Source: JANSWO01 sp964351875 (lineage in GTDB: Bacteria; Pseudomonadota; Gammaproteobacteria; Pseudomonadales; Azotimanducaceae). From it: DNA of 64,000 bases. The position numbers and the translations under genes are program-made. Positions 7,735 to 16,245 of the stretch are shown here, in pieces. The notes beneath the pieces are model-generated. The model did no database searches. It was not told the origin of the DNA and saw only the letters and a program-made list of their open reading frames with translations. The DNA lies in NCBI GenBank assembly GCA_964351875.1, contig CAYGQC010000001.1:1-64000 (forward strand). Reading direction: 5' to 3'. Position 1 is the stretch's first letter, and every line of letters starts with the position of its first letter.

Positions 7735-8907
7735 ATGACGCTCGATCAACCACGCCGCGTGGGCATACTCGGCGGCGGCCAGCTGGCCATGATGCTCTGC
7801 GAAGCGGCCGGAGCTATTAATCTCGAGACCATCGTGCTGACTCCTGACACCGAGAGCGCAGCCGCACTGGTCGCAACAGACATGATCTACGCAAGCCTCA
7901 GTGATGAGCAGGCCGTTGCCCAACTCATCGCGTTAAGTGACGTAATCACCTTCGAACTGGAAGATATCCCCACGAATACGCTGGAAGCGCTGGGGCGAGC
8001 CGTAGACGAGCGCAGTGCTGAAGTGCATCCGAGTCCGACAACGCTGGCAAAACTGCAGAACAAGGGCCTGCAGAAGCACTGGCTGCGCACCAACAACCGG
8101 GCAACGGCGCCCTACTACACGTTGGCCGGCGACCCAGATGACGACCTGGCTCTGGCGAGAACGATGCCGCTGCCTCTCGTACAGAAGGCGGAGCGCGGAG
8201 GCTACGACGGACGCGGCGTTCAGGTTTTGCGCAGCGAACAGGATCTCAACAAGCTCTGGCCGGTCGCTTCTTTTCTCGAGCCATTTGTTGAGCACCAACT
8301 CGAGCTCGCAGTGATCGTCGCCCGCTCGACCACCGGCGAGGTCCGCTGCTTTGCACCGGTGCACCTGACCTTCGACAGCGAGGACAACATACTCGATACC
8401 GTCACCTCTCCCGCCAATGTCAGCGAGCAGATCGCCCGCGACGCGACCGCCTTGGCGACCCGGGCAATCAACGCGCTCGACGCCGCTGGCGTGTTCGCAG
8501 TAGAGCTTTTCCTCACGACCGATGGAGAACTGCTGATCAACGAGATATCACCACGCGTGCACAACGCCGGCCATCTCACGGTTGAGGCCAGCAGCGTCAG
8601 CCAGTTTGAGCTGCAACTGCGAACGGTCACGGGCATGCCACTGCCTGAAGCAGACAACCATCACGCGGCCGTGATGAAAAACATTCTCTTCAGCGAACCC
8701 TTGAGCGGGTTCTGCAACAATGAGGCGATGACCTTCGCCAACTCCGCGGGCGATGTTTTCACCCACTGGTATGGGAAAAAAGGCAGTAAGCCGAAGCGCA
8801 AAATGGGCCACATCACGGCACTCGCGGACGACCGCACCCAAGCCGCAGCAAAAGCGGAAGAAGGGCTGCTGAGCCTCATCGAACTAGCCCAGGAAGGAGC
8901 CGCATGA
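7735..8907 (+). CDS. purK: PurK, N5-carboxyaminoimidazole ribonucleotide synthase
   Basis: A 390-residue ATP-grasp enzyme that carboxylates AIR with ATP and bicarbonate to give N5-CAIR in de novo purine synthesis. It begins with GILGGGQLAMML, has the ATP-grasp loop ERGGYDGRGVQV and the metal site ELFLTTDGELLINEISPRVHNAGHLT. Full family length. The stop overlaps the purE start by 4 bases (ATGA), so both enzymes are translated together. The genes for a bicarbonate transporter and its PII-like partner follow directly, matching the substrate need of this enzyme. Confidence 0.97.
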   Translation: MTLDQPRRVGILGGGQLAMMLCEAAGAINLETIVLTPDTESAAALVATDMIYASLSDEQAVAQLIALSDVITFELEDIPTNTLEALGRAVDERSAEVHPSPTTLAKLQNKGLQKHWLRTNNRATAPYYTLAGDPDDDLALARTMPLPLVQKAERGGYDGRGVQVLRSEQDLNKLWPVASFLEPFVEHQLELAVIVARSTTGEVRCFAPVHLTFDSEDNILDTVTSPANVSEQIARDATALATRAINALDAAGVFAVELFLTTDGELLINEISPRVHNAGHLTVEASSVSQFELQLRTVTGMPLPEADNHHAAVMKNILFSEPLSGFCNNEAMTFANSAGDVFTHWYGKKGSKPKRKMGHITALADDRTQAAAKAEEGLLSLIELAQEGAA

Positions 8908-9395
8908 CAGCCCAGGTTGGAATCATTATGGGGAGCGCTTCGGACCTGCCGGTCATGCAGGCCGCCGCAGATATTCTCAGCATGTTCGAGGTGCCCTTCG
9001 AACTCGATATCGTCAGCGCGCATCGAACCCCCGACAAACTGTACGAGTATTCGACAAGCGCGAGAGCGCGTGGTCTCAAGGTCATCATCGCCGGGGCCGG
9101 TGGCGCCGCCCACCTGCCAGGCATGGTTGCGGCACTGAGCCCGCTGCCGGTTATCGGCGTTCCTGTCAGCGCCACCAAGCTGGCCGGCGAAGACTCGCTT
9201 TTATCGATAGTGCAAATGCCAGCCGGCGTGCCCGTAGCGACCGTTGCAATCGACAACGCAACCAACGCCGGCATTCTCGCGGCGCAGATACTCGCAACCG
9301 GGGACGCCGAACTCATGGATCGCGTGCAGCGCTACAAGGACGATCTGAAAAAGAAGATCATCGCTTCATCGAAGGAACATCGTCGTGACGCCTGA
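8904..9395 (+). CDS. purE: PurE, N5-CAIR mutase (class I)
   Basis: A 163-residue enzyme that converts N5-CAIR to CAIR, the step after PurK. The family signatures are clear: GSASDLPVMQAA at the start, SAHRTPDKL, the glycine-rich AGAGGAAHLPGMVA and LPVIGVPV. Class I length and the presence of PurK fit the bacterial two-enzyme route. It overlaps purK by 4 bases and is followed 55 bp later by the sbtA-like gene. Confidence 0.97.
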   Translation: MTAQVGIIMGSASDLPVMQAAADILSMFEVPFELDIVSAHRTPDKLYEYSTSARARGLKVIIAGAGGAAHLPGMVAALSPLPVIGVPVSATKLAGEDSLLSIVQMPAGVPVATVAIDNATNAGILAAQILATGDAELMDRVQRYKDDLKKKIIASSKEHRRDA

Positions 9396-9450
9396 CCGGA
9401 TGACAAACCAGACCAAGCCGTCCACATCGCAGAGCGATCGGTAGCGGCCG

Positions 9451-10446
9451 TTGGAATCACTATTCTTAAGCAACCTCACTGCGCCGCCGCTGCTGTTTTT
9501 CTTCCTGGGCGCGCTCGCTGCGTTTGCCCGATCGGATCTTGAGATACCTACGCAGATCGGCAAGTTCCTGTCGCTCTACCTGCTTATGGCGATCGGCTTC
9601 AAAGGCGGCCTCGCGCTCTCGGCCAGTCCGCTCGATGCGAGCGTAGCGCGTGACCTGGGCGTAGCGCTGTGCCTGGCCTTCATCGTCCCCATATACGCTT
9701 TCTATCTGATTAAACGCTTCACGCCCGCGGCAGATGCAGCTGCTATAGCAGCCACGTATGGCTCAATCAGCGCGGTCACTTTCGTTACAGGCACCAGTTA
9801 TCTCGACTCGCTCGGCGTGCCATGGAGCGGTCACCTGGTGGCTGCGATGGCGTTGATGGAATCCCCAGCCATCATTATCGGCATCGTGCTGTACCAGACC
9901 GCCAACCGCGACGATGCGAACGCCGCCGGCCTGAACTGGCGAGCGATAGGCCGGGAAGCATGCCTGAACGGGTCGGTAGTGCTGATCACAGGTGCGCTCG
10001 TCATCGGCTATGTCGCGAGCCCGAGCGCAGCAGCGCAGATCACTCCGTTCACGGCGGATCTGTTTGTCGGCATGCTCTGCCTGTTCCTTCTCGACATGGG
10101 CATTGTCGCAGCACGCCGTTTGCAGGATCTTCGCAAGGTGGGTGGCCGAGCGCAGCAATCGCCAGGCGTCCTGCTGGTGTTTGCGATCGCTCTGCCGTTA
10201 GTGAACGCGACGCTCACGGCATTCGTCGCCGTCTGGCTGGGTCTGCCTGAAGGCGATGCGCTTTTGCTGACGCTGCTGGGCGCAAGTGCCTCCTACATCG
10301 CCGTACCGGCCGCCATGCGTTTGGCGCTGCCGCAGGCAAACCCAAGCATCTATCTGTCCATGTCCCTGGCAGCCACCTTCCCGTTCAACCTGCTTATCGG
10401 CATACCGCTGTATCACCAGTTCACGCTGTGGCTCGCCGCCACATAA
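9451..10446 (+). CDS. sbtA: SbtA-family sodium-dependent bicarbonate transporter
   Basis: A 331-residue polytopic inner-membrane protein with about ten hydrophobic segments. It matches the SbtA family (DUF897): MAIGFKGGLAL, YGSISAVTFVTGTSYL and the family-type MALMESPAIIIGIVL. Cyanobacterial SbtA imports bicarbonate with sodium. It is somewhat shorter than cyanobacterial forms, typical of heterotroph homologues. A TTG start at 9451 is used; the in-frame ATG at 9400 is cut off by a stop before the conserved start. The next gene encodes its PII-like partner. Inference: it supplies bicarbonate for PurK and other carboxylases, driven by the sodium gradient that NhaA maintains. Confidence 0.82.
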   Translation: MESLFLSNLTAPPLLFFFLGALAAFARSDLEIPTQIGKFLSLYLLMAIGFKGGLALSASPLDASVARDLGVALCLAFIVPIYAFYLIKRFTPAADAAAIAATYGSISAVTFVTGTSYLDSLGVPWSGHLVAAMALMESPAIIIGIVLYQTANRDDANAAGLNWRAIGREACLNGSVVLITGALVIGYVASPSAAAQITPFTADLFVGMLCLFLLDMGIVAARRLQDLRKVGGRAQQSPGVLLVFAIALPLVNATLTAFVAVWLGLPEGDALLLTLLGASASYIAVPAAMRLALPQANPSIYLSMSLAATFPFNLLIGIPLYHQFTLWLAAT

Positions 10447-10462
10447 TCCGGGAGAGGCGCGC

Positions 10463-10759
10463 ATGAAACCCTGCAAACGCATCGAAATCGTCGTGGAAGA
10501 AGCCCTTACCCGACGCCTGGAAGCACTGCTGGAGACTCTGGGTGCACCGGGCTACACCATGCTCCCTCGGGCAAGCGGTAACGGCGATCGCGGTGCGCGG
10601 CGCGGCGACGACCCAACCGGCACGTTTACCAACTGCGTGTTTATCATCGCCTGCGACGACGAAGCGACCGTCGTCGCGATCGTAGACGGCGTGCGCCCGT
10701 TGCTTGAACGATCCGGTGGCATCTGTCTGGTCAGCGACGCGATGTGGGTTCGCCACTGA
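10463..10759 (+). CDS. sbtB: SbtB-like PII-family protein
   Basis: A 98-residue PII-like protein, the usual neighbour of SbtA. The first strand (CKRIEIVVEE), the helix, GYT at the T-loop entry, a flexible Gly/Arg-rich T-loop (SGNGDRGARRGDDPTG) and the last strand (FIIACDD) are readable. The uridylylated tyrosine of GlnB is absent, and the C-terminal CGPxGC motif of some SbtB proteins is absent too. SbtB binds SbtA and adenine nucleotides including cAMP in cyanobacteria. The ATG lies 16 bp after the sbtA stop, with GGAGAG upstream, so they form one operon. Confidence 0.8.
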   Translation: MKPCKRIEIVVEEALTRRLEALLETLGAPGYTMLPRASGNGDRGARRGDDPTGTFTNCVFIIACDDEATVVAIVDGVRPLLERSGGICLVSDAMWVRH

Positions 10760-10822
10760 CGCCAGAGTGTTACTGAAAGGCAGAGCTATCGCAGCGCAAC
10801 AAGAAGAAAAACGTGCCGAATG

Positions 10823-10841
10823 GCAGGCGGGGCAGTCCGCC
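10823..10841. terminator. possible hairpin between convergent sbtB and nhaA
   Basis: GGCGG and CCGCC arms around a short loop lie in the 87-bp gap between the stop codons of sbtB and nhaA. No T-run follows on either strand, so it could only be a weak bidirectional structure or a chance palindrome. Confidence 0.25.
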
Positions 10842-10846
10842 CTGGC

Positions 10847-12079
10847 CTAGTCCTTCGCCTCGAGGTTTGCTGGCGCAGGATCTGCGGCTGCGGATTTATC
10901 CAACGTCGCGCGCAGTACCAGAAATCCGCAGACACCGGAGAGAACCGAGCCAACGATGATGCCGAGACGCTCGTCAAACAGCTGATTTACGCCGCTTTGC
11001 TCAAACGCTAACGAGCCGATAAACAAACTCATCGTAAAGCCGACACCACACAGTAGAGCGGTGCCGTAGACGTGCGGCCAGCGCATGTCTGATGGCAGCT
11101 TTGTAAGCTTCAATGCAACGCCGAGCCAACAGAACAACACCACGCCAATCTGCTTGCCAAGGAACAGGCCCAGAATGATGCCGAGCGGTACAGGGTGCAG
11201 AAGGGAATCCAGCGTCACGCCGGACAAATTAATTCCAGCATTGGCAAAGGCAAAGATTGGCAGGATACCGAACGCAACCGCCGTGTGCAGATCGTGTTCG
11301 AGGTCATGTAAGGGCGATGCTTCCGTGCGTCGGTCGCGCATGGGAATGAACCCAGCCAACAGCACACCAGCAAGCGTAGCGTGTACGCCTGACTTAAGCA
11401 TGGCTACCCAGATCACGAGCCCAATCAGGATGTAGGGCGTTTTCTCCACCACCCCCCGCCGGTTCATTAGAAACAGGATGGGCACGCAGGCAAGGGCAAC
11501 CGTCAGTGAGGTTACTGACAGCTCACTCGTGTAGAAGATAGCGATGATCGCGATCGCACCGATGTCGTCGAATATCGCAATGGACACTAGAAAGATCTTC
11601 AGCGATAGCGGAACCCGGCTACCAAGCAGCGCGAGAATCGCCAACGCGAAAGCAATGTCCGTCGCCGCCGGGATCGCCCAGCCCTGCAGCGCCGTCGGGT
11701 CACCGGCATTGATGCTGACGTAAATCAACGCAGGCACCGCCATACCGCCAATAGCCCCGAGCCCGGGCAGTATGACCTGGCTCAATTCAGAGAGCTGGCC
11801 TTCGAGCACCTCACGCTTCAGCTCCAGGCCGACAAGAAAGAAGAACACCGCCATCAGCCCGTCGTTGATCCATAACAACAGTGGCTTCGCTATCTCGAGA
11901 CCGCCGACTCTAACCTCAACGGGTAGCTTGATAAGAGAATCGTAGAGCGGCGACAACGGTGAGTTGGCAACAATCATCGCGCCAACGGCGGCTGCTACGA
12001 GAAGCAAACCGCTCGACGCCTCGAGTTTTAGAAAGTCTTTGAATGAATCCCACATGCCGCGATTGAGGCTCCCTTTCAA
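10847..12079 (-). CDS. nhaA: NhaA, sodium/proton antiporter
   Basis: A 410-residue inner-membrane antiporter that expels sodium in exchange for protons. The essential residues are present: Asp141 in TDIAFAL and the pair Asp171-Asp172 in FDDIGAI, equivalent to D133, D163 and D164 of E. coli NhaA. There are about 12 hydrophobic segments and a family-like N-terminus (LEASSGLLLVAAAVGAMIVANS). The C-terminal tail is longer and charged. It is separated by 21 bp from the carbonic anhydrase gene upstream, so the two are likely co-transcribed. It would renew the sodium gradient used by SbtA. Confidence 0.96.
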   Translation of the reverse strand: MKGSLNRGMWDSFKDFLKLEASSGLLLVAAAVGAMIVANSPLSPLYDSLIKLPVEVRVGGLEIAKPLLLWINDGLMAVFFFLVGLELKREVLEGQLSELSQVILPGLGAIGGMAVPALIYVSINAGDPTALQGWAIPAATDIAFALAILALLGSRVPLSLKIFLVSIAIFDDIGAIAIIAIFYTSELSVTSLTVALACVPILFLMNRRGVVEKTPYILIGLVIWVAMLKSGVHATLAGVLLAGFIPMRDRRTEASPLHDLEHDLHTAVAFGILPIFAFANAGINLSGVTLDSLLHPVPLGIILGLFLGKQIGVVLFCWLGVALKLTKLPSDMRWPHVYGTALLCGVGFTMSLFIGSLAFEQSGVNQLFDERLGIIVGSVLSGVCGFLVLRATLDKSAAADPAPANLEAKD

Positions 12080-12100
12080 TTCTGTGTCAATTCGGTTTGC

Positions 12101-12760
12101 TTAAAGCGCATTTGCGGAAGGTCCAACGCGTCCCAGCGTATCTCCGAGGAAACTGACAACGCCGGTTCGCAGGTCGTATTGAGCGCCGACGACATGCAGC
12201 AAGCCATCAGCGACCCGCTGTTCAAGGATAGACGAACCTGACAACAAGCGAGCGACGGACGCTCGAATATTCGCCTGCACGCAGCGGCGCAGGAGCATCG
12301 GTTCGTCCAGCTCATCATTGAGTTCCACCAGGTCATGCAATGCTGGTTTGATGCGATCGACAATCGCGGAGAGGTTGCGTGAGTGCTCCGTCTCTGGGTT
12401 ACGCAGAGCATCCAGAGTCGCGGCTATCGCGCCGCAGTTGCTGTGTCCCAGCACGACGACCAAAGGCGTATTAAATTGCTCGGCGGCAAATTCGACGCTG
12501 CCAATTTGAGACGGAGCAACCACGTTACCTGCCACCCGGATGACGAAAAGATCGCCCAGGCCCTGATCAAACACGATCTCAGCAGGGACGCGCGCATCGG
12601 AGCAGCCAAGTATCGTGGCAAACGGCGCCTGCACGTCCGGCAGTCTGCCCGGTGCAAGCGCCGCGGGCAGTATCTGTTCGCCTGCAACCGCGGCAACAAA
12701 ACGGTCATTACCTGCTCGCAGCCGAGCGACGGCTTGTTGCGCAGAAACCGTATTGCCCAT
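12101..12760 (-). CDS. can: beta-class carbonic anhydrase
   Basis: A 219-residue beta carbonic anhydrase that interconverts CO2 and bicarbonate. The zinc and catalytic residues are visible: Cys53, Asp55 and Arg57 in CSDAR, and His106 and Cys109 in GHSNCGAI. No signal peptide, so it acts in the cytosol. The ATG at 12760 gives the family N-terminus (SAQQAVARLRAGNDRF) and the longer form from 12892 would overlap the upstream esterase. It lies between an esterase gene (7-bp gap) and nhaA (21-bp gap), forming an operon that joins bicarbonate and sodium handling. Confidence 0.93.
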   Translation of the reverse strand: MGNTVSAQQAVARLRAGNDRFVAAVAGEQILPAALAPGRLPDVQAPFATILGCSDARVPAEIVFDQGLGDLFVIRVAGNVVAPSQIGSVEFAAEQFNTPLVVVLGHSNCGAIAATLDALRNPETEHSRNLSAIVDRIKPALHDLVELNDELDEPMLLRRCVQANIRASVARLLSGSSILEQRVADGLLHVVGAQYDLRTGVVSFLGDTLGRVGPSANAL

Positions 12761-12767
12761 AGGTGCT

Positions 12768-13670
12768 TTAGCTCGACAGCCGAGCGATGAACGTCGCGAC
12801 TGACGTAAGTGCGGCGCCGGACTCAGGTAACCCTGGGACCGCCTGAAAAACGTGGAAGGCGCCCGGATAGATTTCGATGGCCGCATCCACACCTGCCCGC
12901 CGGGCGCGCTCAGCGAGTTCCGTTGAGTCGCTCAGCAAGACTTCGTGATCACCGACCTGGATCAAGAGCGGCGGCAATCCGGCATGGTCGGCAAGCAGAG
13001 GGGACACCAGCTCGTTGCTGAGTGCCGTCTCGCCCGCATACAGGCTGGCCATGGCATTGATGCGCATGGCTTCGATCATCGGGTCGTGCTGCGCTCTCGA
13101 TGCGTAGCTCTCACCCGAGCTCGTAAGATCAGTCCAGGGCGAAAATAGAATCGCCGCACGCGGCAACGTCTCGCCGATGGCTTTCATCCTCAGCATCACT
13201 GACAGCGCCATACCACCACCGGCCGAGTCGCCACCGACAAACAGGCCTCCCGCGCCAGCTTCACGACTGCTCAGCTCGCTCGTTACCGCAACGCTATCAT
13301 CGAGGCCAGCAGGATACGGATGCTCCGGCGCTAGCCGGTAACCAACACTGAGCACTCGAACGTTGCAGGTTAAAGCTAGCCTGGCACACAGCTCAGAGTG
13401 GCTATCAAGCGAGCCTATGACGTAGCCACCGCCGTGATAATAGACGAGCAGCGGGGCGTCACCGACATCATCTGCTGTGAACCAGCGGCACGGCACACCC
13501 GCTATTATCTCATCTGTTGTCTCGACGCCTTCAGGCATCGGCAGCGCCGCCTGTTGCTGCTCCATGCCGTCACGCTGCTGTTGAACACTCTGCTCGCCAA
13601 CGCTTTCGCGGTTGAGACGAATTGCCTGCGCTACCGCAGCCATTTCCGCGCTGCCATTTTTCTCGGACAC
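12768..13670 (-). CDS. alpha/beta hydrolase, HSL-family (type IV) esterase
   Basis: A roughly 300-residue esterase of the hormone-sensitive-lipase group. The oxyanion motif HGGGYVIGS, the nucleophile elbow GDSAGGGMAL, the Asp in GDHEVLL and the catalytic His in GAFHVF are in the expected order. It hydrolyses acyl esters of short chain length; the natural substrate is unknown. The likely start is the GTG at 13670, preceded by GAGGGGTAGG; an alternative TTG lies five codons upstream. It is the first gene of the unit with can and nhaA, an unexplained association. Confidence 0.85.
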   Translation of the reverse strand: MSEKNGSAEMAAVAQAIRLNRESVGEQSVQQQRDGMEQQQAALPMPEGVETTDEIIAGVPCRWFTADDVGDAPLLVYYHGGGYVIGSLDSHSELCARLALTCNVRVLSVGYRLAPEHPYPAGLDDSVAVTSELSSREAGAGGLFVGGDSAGGGMALSVMLRMKAIGETLPRAAILFSPWTDLTSSGESYASRAQHDPMIEAMRINAMASLYAGETALSNELVSPLLADHAGLPPLLIQVGDHEVLLSDSTELAERARRAGVDAAIEIYPGAFHVFQAVPGLPESGAALTSVATFIARLSS

Positions 13671-13750
13671 GTGCCTACCCCTCAATTGCTATACGCCGTT
13701 GATACTAACAGGCAGATCTCTGCCGCAGGGACGTGCGTCAGCCGCTCATC

Positions 13751-13793
13751 CACACCCACCAACTCACCCACTGACCCACTCACCAACCAACCC
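13751..13793. repeat. C-rich low-complexity tract (possible G-quadruplex on minus strand)
   Basis: Four CCC runs at 13755-13757, 13767-13769, 13775-13777 and 13791-13793, interspersed with CCACC units, sit in the 167-bp gap between the FabH-like gene and the esterase, both transcribed leftward. On the coding-side strand this reads as four GGG tracts with loops of 9, 5 and 13 bases, a loose G-quadruplex pattern in the esterase leader or in the trailer of the upstream gene. Confidence 0.5.
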
Positions 13794-13837
13794 AATACCA
13801 AGGGAGCGCAACCTCAACGCCGTCTCGACGCGGCGGG

Positions 13838-14965
13838 CTATCGCTTGCGGAGCAGAAGGCTGCCTATCGAGTAACCGGCTCCGAACGAGCAGATCACACC
13901 GTGCTCACCAGCTTCGAAGTCCTCGTGATGAAGAGCAAAAGCAATGATGGAACCCGCAGATGCGGTATTGGCGTACTCATCAAGCACGATCGGCGCGCGG
14001 TCCGGATCGCTGTCACGGCCAAGCAAGCGCTTGGCGATGAGCTGATTCATATTGATGTTCGCCTGGTGCAGCCACCAGCGCCGCACAGCCTCTACAGAGA
14101 CCCCGCAATCATCGACCTGCTGTTCCAGATGATTGGCCGCCATCGGGCAGACTTCCTTGAACACACTGCGACCATTCTGGTGGAACAGGTTGTCTTCACC
14201 GAACGGCTCGGTGTCTTCGGCGAAAGACACATAGCCGAAGTTCGAGCGAATGTTGTTTGAGAACACTGTCTGCGCTTTGCAGCCGACAACATCGAAGCCT
14301 CGATTTGCCTCGGCGCGATCACTACTTTCGACAACAACGGCCGTCGCGACGTCACCAAAGATGAAATGGCTGTCCCGATCCGTAAAGTTCATCTGCGGCG
14401 TCGTCAGCTCAGGGTTGATGACCAGCACAGCTCGAGCCGAACCAGCTTTTACAGCATCGACTGCCCGGTGCAGAGCAAAGGTCGCCGCACTGCAAGCCAC
14501 AAGCATGTCGAAGCCGAAGCCCTCGATGCCAAGCGCATGCTGCACCTCGATGGCGATCGCTGGATAAGCGCGCTGGGTATAGGCGCAGGAGACAATAACC
14601 ATGTCGATATCAGACGGGGTCTTGCCGGCATTCGCGAGCGCTCGTTCGGCCGCATGCAACGCCATCTCGGCCTGGTGCGAGATCTCGCCATCCGCTCGAG
14701 GCGTTAGCCGAGGCCGCATACGGTCGATATCGAGGATGCCGTCTTTGTTCAGGGTGTAACGGCTCTTGATGCCCGAGGCTTTCTCGATGAACTCCGCTGA
14801 TGACAACGGCTTTTCGGGCAGCTCGCCCGCGGCAATCTTGTCTGCGTTTTGGCTATTGTAGCGATTGGCCCAGGCGTTATAGCTTGCGACCAGCTCTTCG
14901 TTTGAGACTTTCTCTTCCGGAGTCCAGAGCCCAACGCCGGAGATTACCGCGCCCGGCTGGGTCAC
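13838..14965 (-). CDS. beta-ketoacyl-ACP synthase III-like protein (FabH2/PA3286 type)
   Basis: A 375-residue thiolase-fold condensing enzyme. Cys158 in VACSAATFALH, the His in WWLHQAN and the Asn in EYANTASAG form the FabH triad. The extended N-terminal region (FIEKASGIKSRY) and overall length fit the subgroup containing P. aeruginosa PA3286, which condenses medium-chain acyl-CoA (octanoyl-CoA) with malonyl-ACP and so shunts beta-oxidation products into synthesis. The specificity here is inferred. Its start overlaps the folE2 stop by 4 bases (ATGA), so both are translated from one mRNA. Confidence 0.85.
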   Translation of the reverse strand: MTQPGAVISGVGLWTPEEKVSNEELVASYNAWANRYNSQNADKIAAGELPEKPLSSAEFIEKASGIKSRYTLNKDGILDIDRMRPRLTPRADGEISHQAEMALHAAERALANAGKTPSDIDMVIVSCAYTQRAYPAIAIEVQHALGIEGFGFDMLVACSAATFALHRAVDAVKAGSARAVLVINPELTTPQMNFTDRDSHFIFGDVATAVVVESSDRAEANRGFDVVGCKAQTVFSNNIRSNFGYVSFAEDTEPFGEDNLFHQNGRSVFKEVCPMAANHLEQQVDDCGVSVEAVRRWWLHQANINMNQLIAKRLLGRDSDPDRAPIVLDEYANTASAGSIIAFALHHEDFEAGEHGVICSFGAGYSIGSLLLRKR

Positions 14966-15924
14966 GGCGTCGGCTCGTAGCCGTCTTCGAGGCCTTTAGT
15001 GAAGATGCTCACCGCATCGTGCGCGTGCAGGCTTTCATGGTGTTCGACCCTGACCCAGAAGTCACTGACCCGGCTGTCACCATCAAGCGCTGACTTGAGC
15101 TTGCGCGAAGAGTCTTCGACAAACATCAGGTTCTGGCCATTGAGGCGGGCAAACTCCTGCTCGTCCTCACGCTTTACCGCCGTCTGCACCGGGGTCTTGA
15201 GCGTGCCTTCCACCAGATCGATGAAATGGGTAATCGGAAAATCCTCAAGACGGTCATCCAGCTTGAGCCTCAGCTTCGCTATCGAGCGCTGGCTGTGCGG
15301 CGTCGCCATGATGCCTTCTTCGCTGCCCAGCCAGTCCCGCACCTGATCAGGCGCGAGCGCCTCCTGGCCGGAAAAGTCCGTATCGAACTGCTCCTGGATG
15401 AGTTGCCGGGCGAGCGCCGCGGAACACGGACAGGTCGATGAATAGAAAACACCGACGGAAAGCTCTATATCCACCACGCCCTTGTTCATCGTGCCGCGAA
15501 TCTGCACCGGGTAGGAATTCCAGCCCGAGTACTCGCTGACCAGAGCCGGCCGGCGCAGGTAGTAGTCAAAGTCCAGCTCGATAAACGTCTTCTCACTGAG
15601 GTCGCTGTGGCTCTGCAGCATCGACTTCAGCATCAGTTTGAAACCGGCAAGCGACAGCGGCCGCGTGTCCGCGTGCTCGTCGAGAATGAGATAGAGCCGG
15701 GACATGTGAATGCCTTTGGCGTCCGCGTCCGCAAGATCGACGTAGACCTGCACTCGGCTCTGAACATGATGCACCCGGCCGTTGTCACGCAGCGCGAGCG
15801 GCTGGTGAATCCGGCTCATGCCGACCCAGTTCAGCGTGCCTTTGACCTCGGTGCTGGCATTACTCGCAGGGTCAGGCATCACGGCGACGTTGCCGGCGAC
15901 CGACTTGAGATCGGGCTTGTTCAT
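14962..15924 (-). CDS. folE2: FolE2, GTP cyclohydrolase type IB
   Basis: A 320-residue GTP cyclohydrolase I of the FolE2 type, which opens GTP to dihydroneopterin triphosphate for folate and queuosine synthesis without relying on zinc. The start region (VKGTLNWVGMSRIHQPL) and the catalytic cysteine motif STCPCSAALAR are typical. The ATG at 15924 has GGAG nine bases ahead; the earlier start at 15957 would add a non-family leader. queG, an enzyme of the same queuosine path, lies at 30,373. No zur-like operator was recognised. Confidence 0.93.
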   Translation of the reverse strand: MNKPDLKSVAGNVAVMPDPASNASTEVKGTLNWVGMSRIHQPLALRDNGRVHHVQSRVQVYVDLADADAKGIHMSRLYLILDEHADTRPLSLAGFKLMLKSMLQSHSDLSEKTFIELDFDYYLRRPALVSEYSGWNSYPVQIRGTMNKGVVDIELSVGVFYSSTCPCSAALARQLIQEQFDTDFSGQEALAPDQVRDWLGSEEGIMATPHSQRSIAKLRLKLDDRLEDFPITHFIDLVEGTLKTPVQTAVKREDEQEFARLNGQNLMFVEDSSRKLKSALDGDSRVSDFWVRVEHHESLHAHDAVSIFTKGLEDGYEPTP

Positions 15925-16032
15925 CACGCTACTCCAGATGAGTGGGTGCTTTGGCATTGTCCCTGGAAACTGTTACCGGACCCAGAATCAGCCACTGCGA
16001 ACCCGCCATTCTACCCAGCGGGCGGCTCGACG

Positions 16033-16245
16033 TCAGGTATTGCGGTCAGCAAGACTCGCCTTCTCATCGTCCGTCAGAGGCCGCGCTTCGGACTCGAGCA
16101 TCACTGGAATATCATCAACGATCGGGTAGGCAAGACCGCTCGCACGGCACCACAGCTCCGAAGTGCCCTCGGTTTCGTTGCGTTTCAGCGTGAGAGACGC
16201 CTTAGATACGGGGCATACCAGCAGCTCGAGCAGCCTGGAATCCAT
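16033..16245 (-). CDS. Trm112 family protein
   Basis: A 70-residue protein with the Trm112/UPF0434 pattern: LLELLVCPVSKASL at the start, WCRASGLAYPIVDDIPVML in the middle. Eukaryotic Trm112 is an activator of methyltransferases; bacterial members often lie beside lpxK and kdsB, which is not the case here. Of the zinc-binding cysteines only Cys11 and the one in WCRAS are seen; the second of each pair is replaced, a common state in bacterial members. Confidence 0.85.
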   Translation of the reverse strand: MDSRLLELLVCPVSKASLTLKRNETEGTSELWCRASGLAYPIVDDIPVMLESEARPLTDDEKASLADRNT

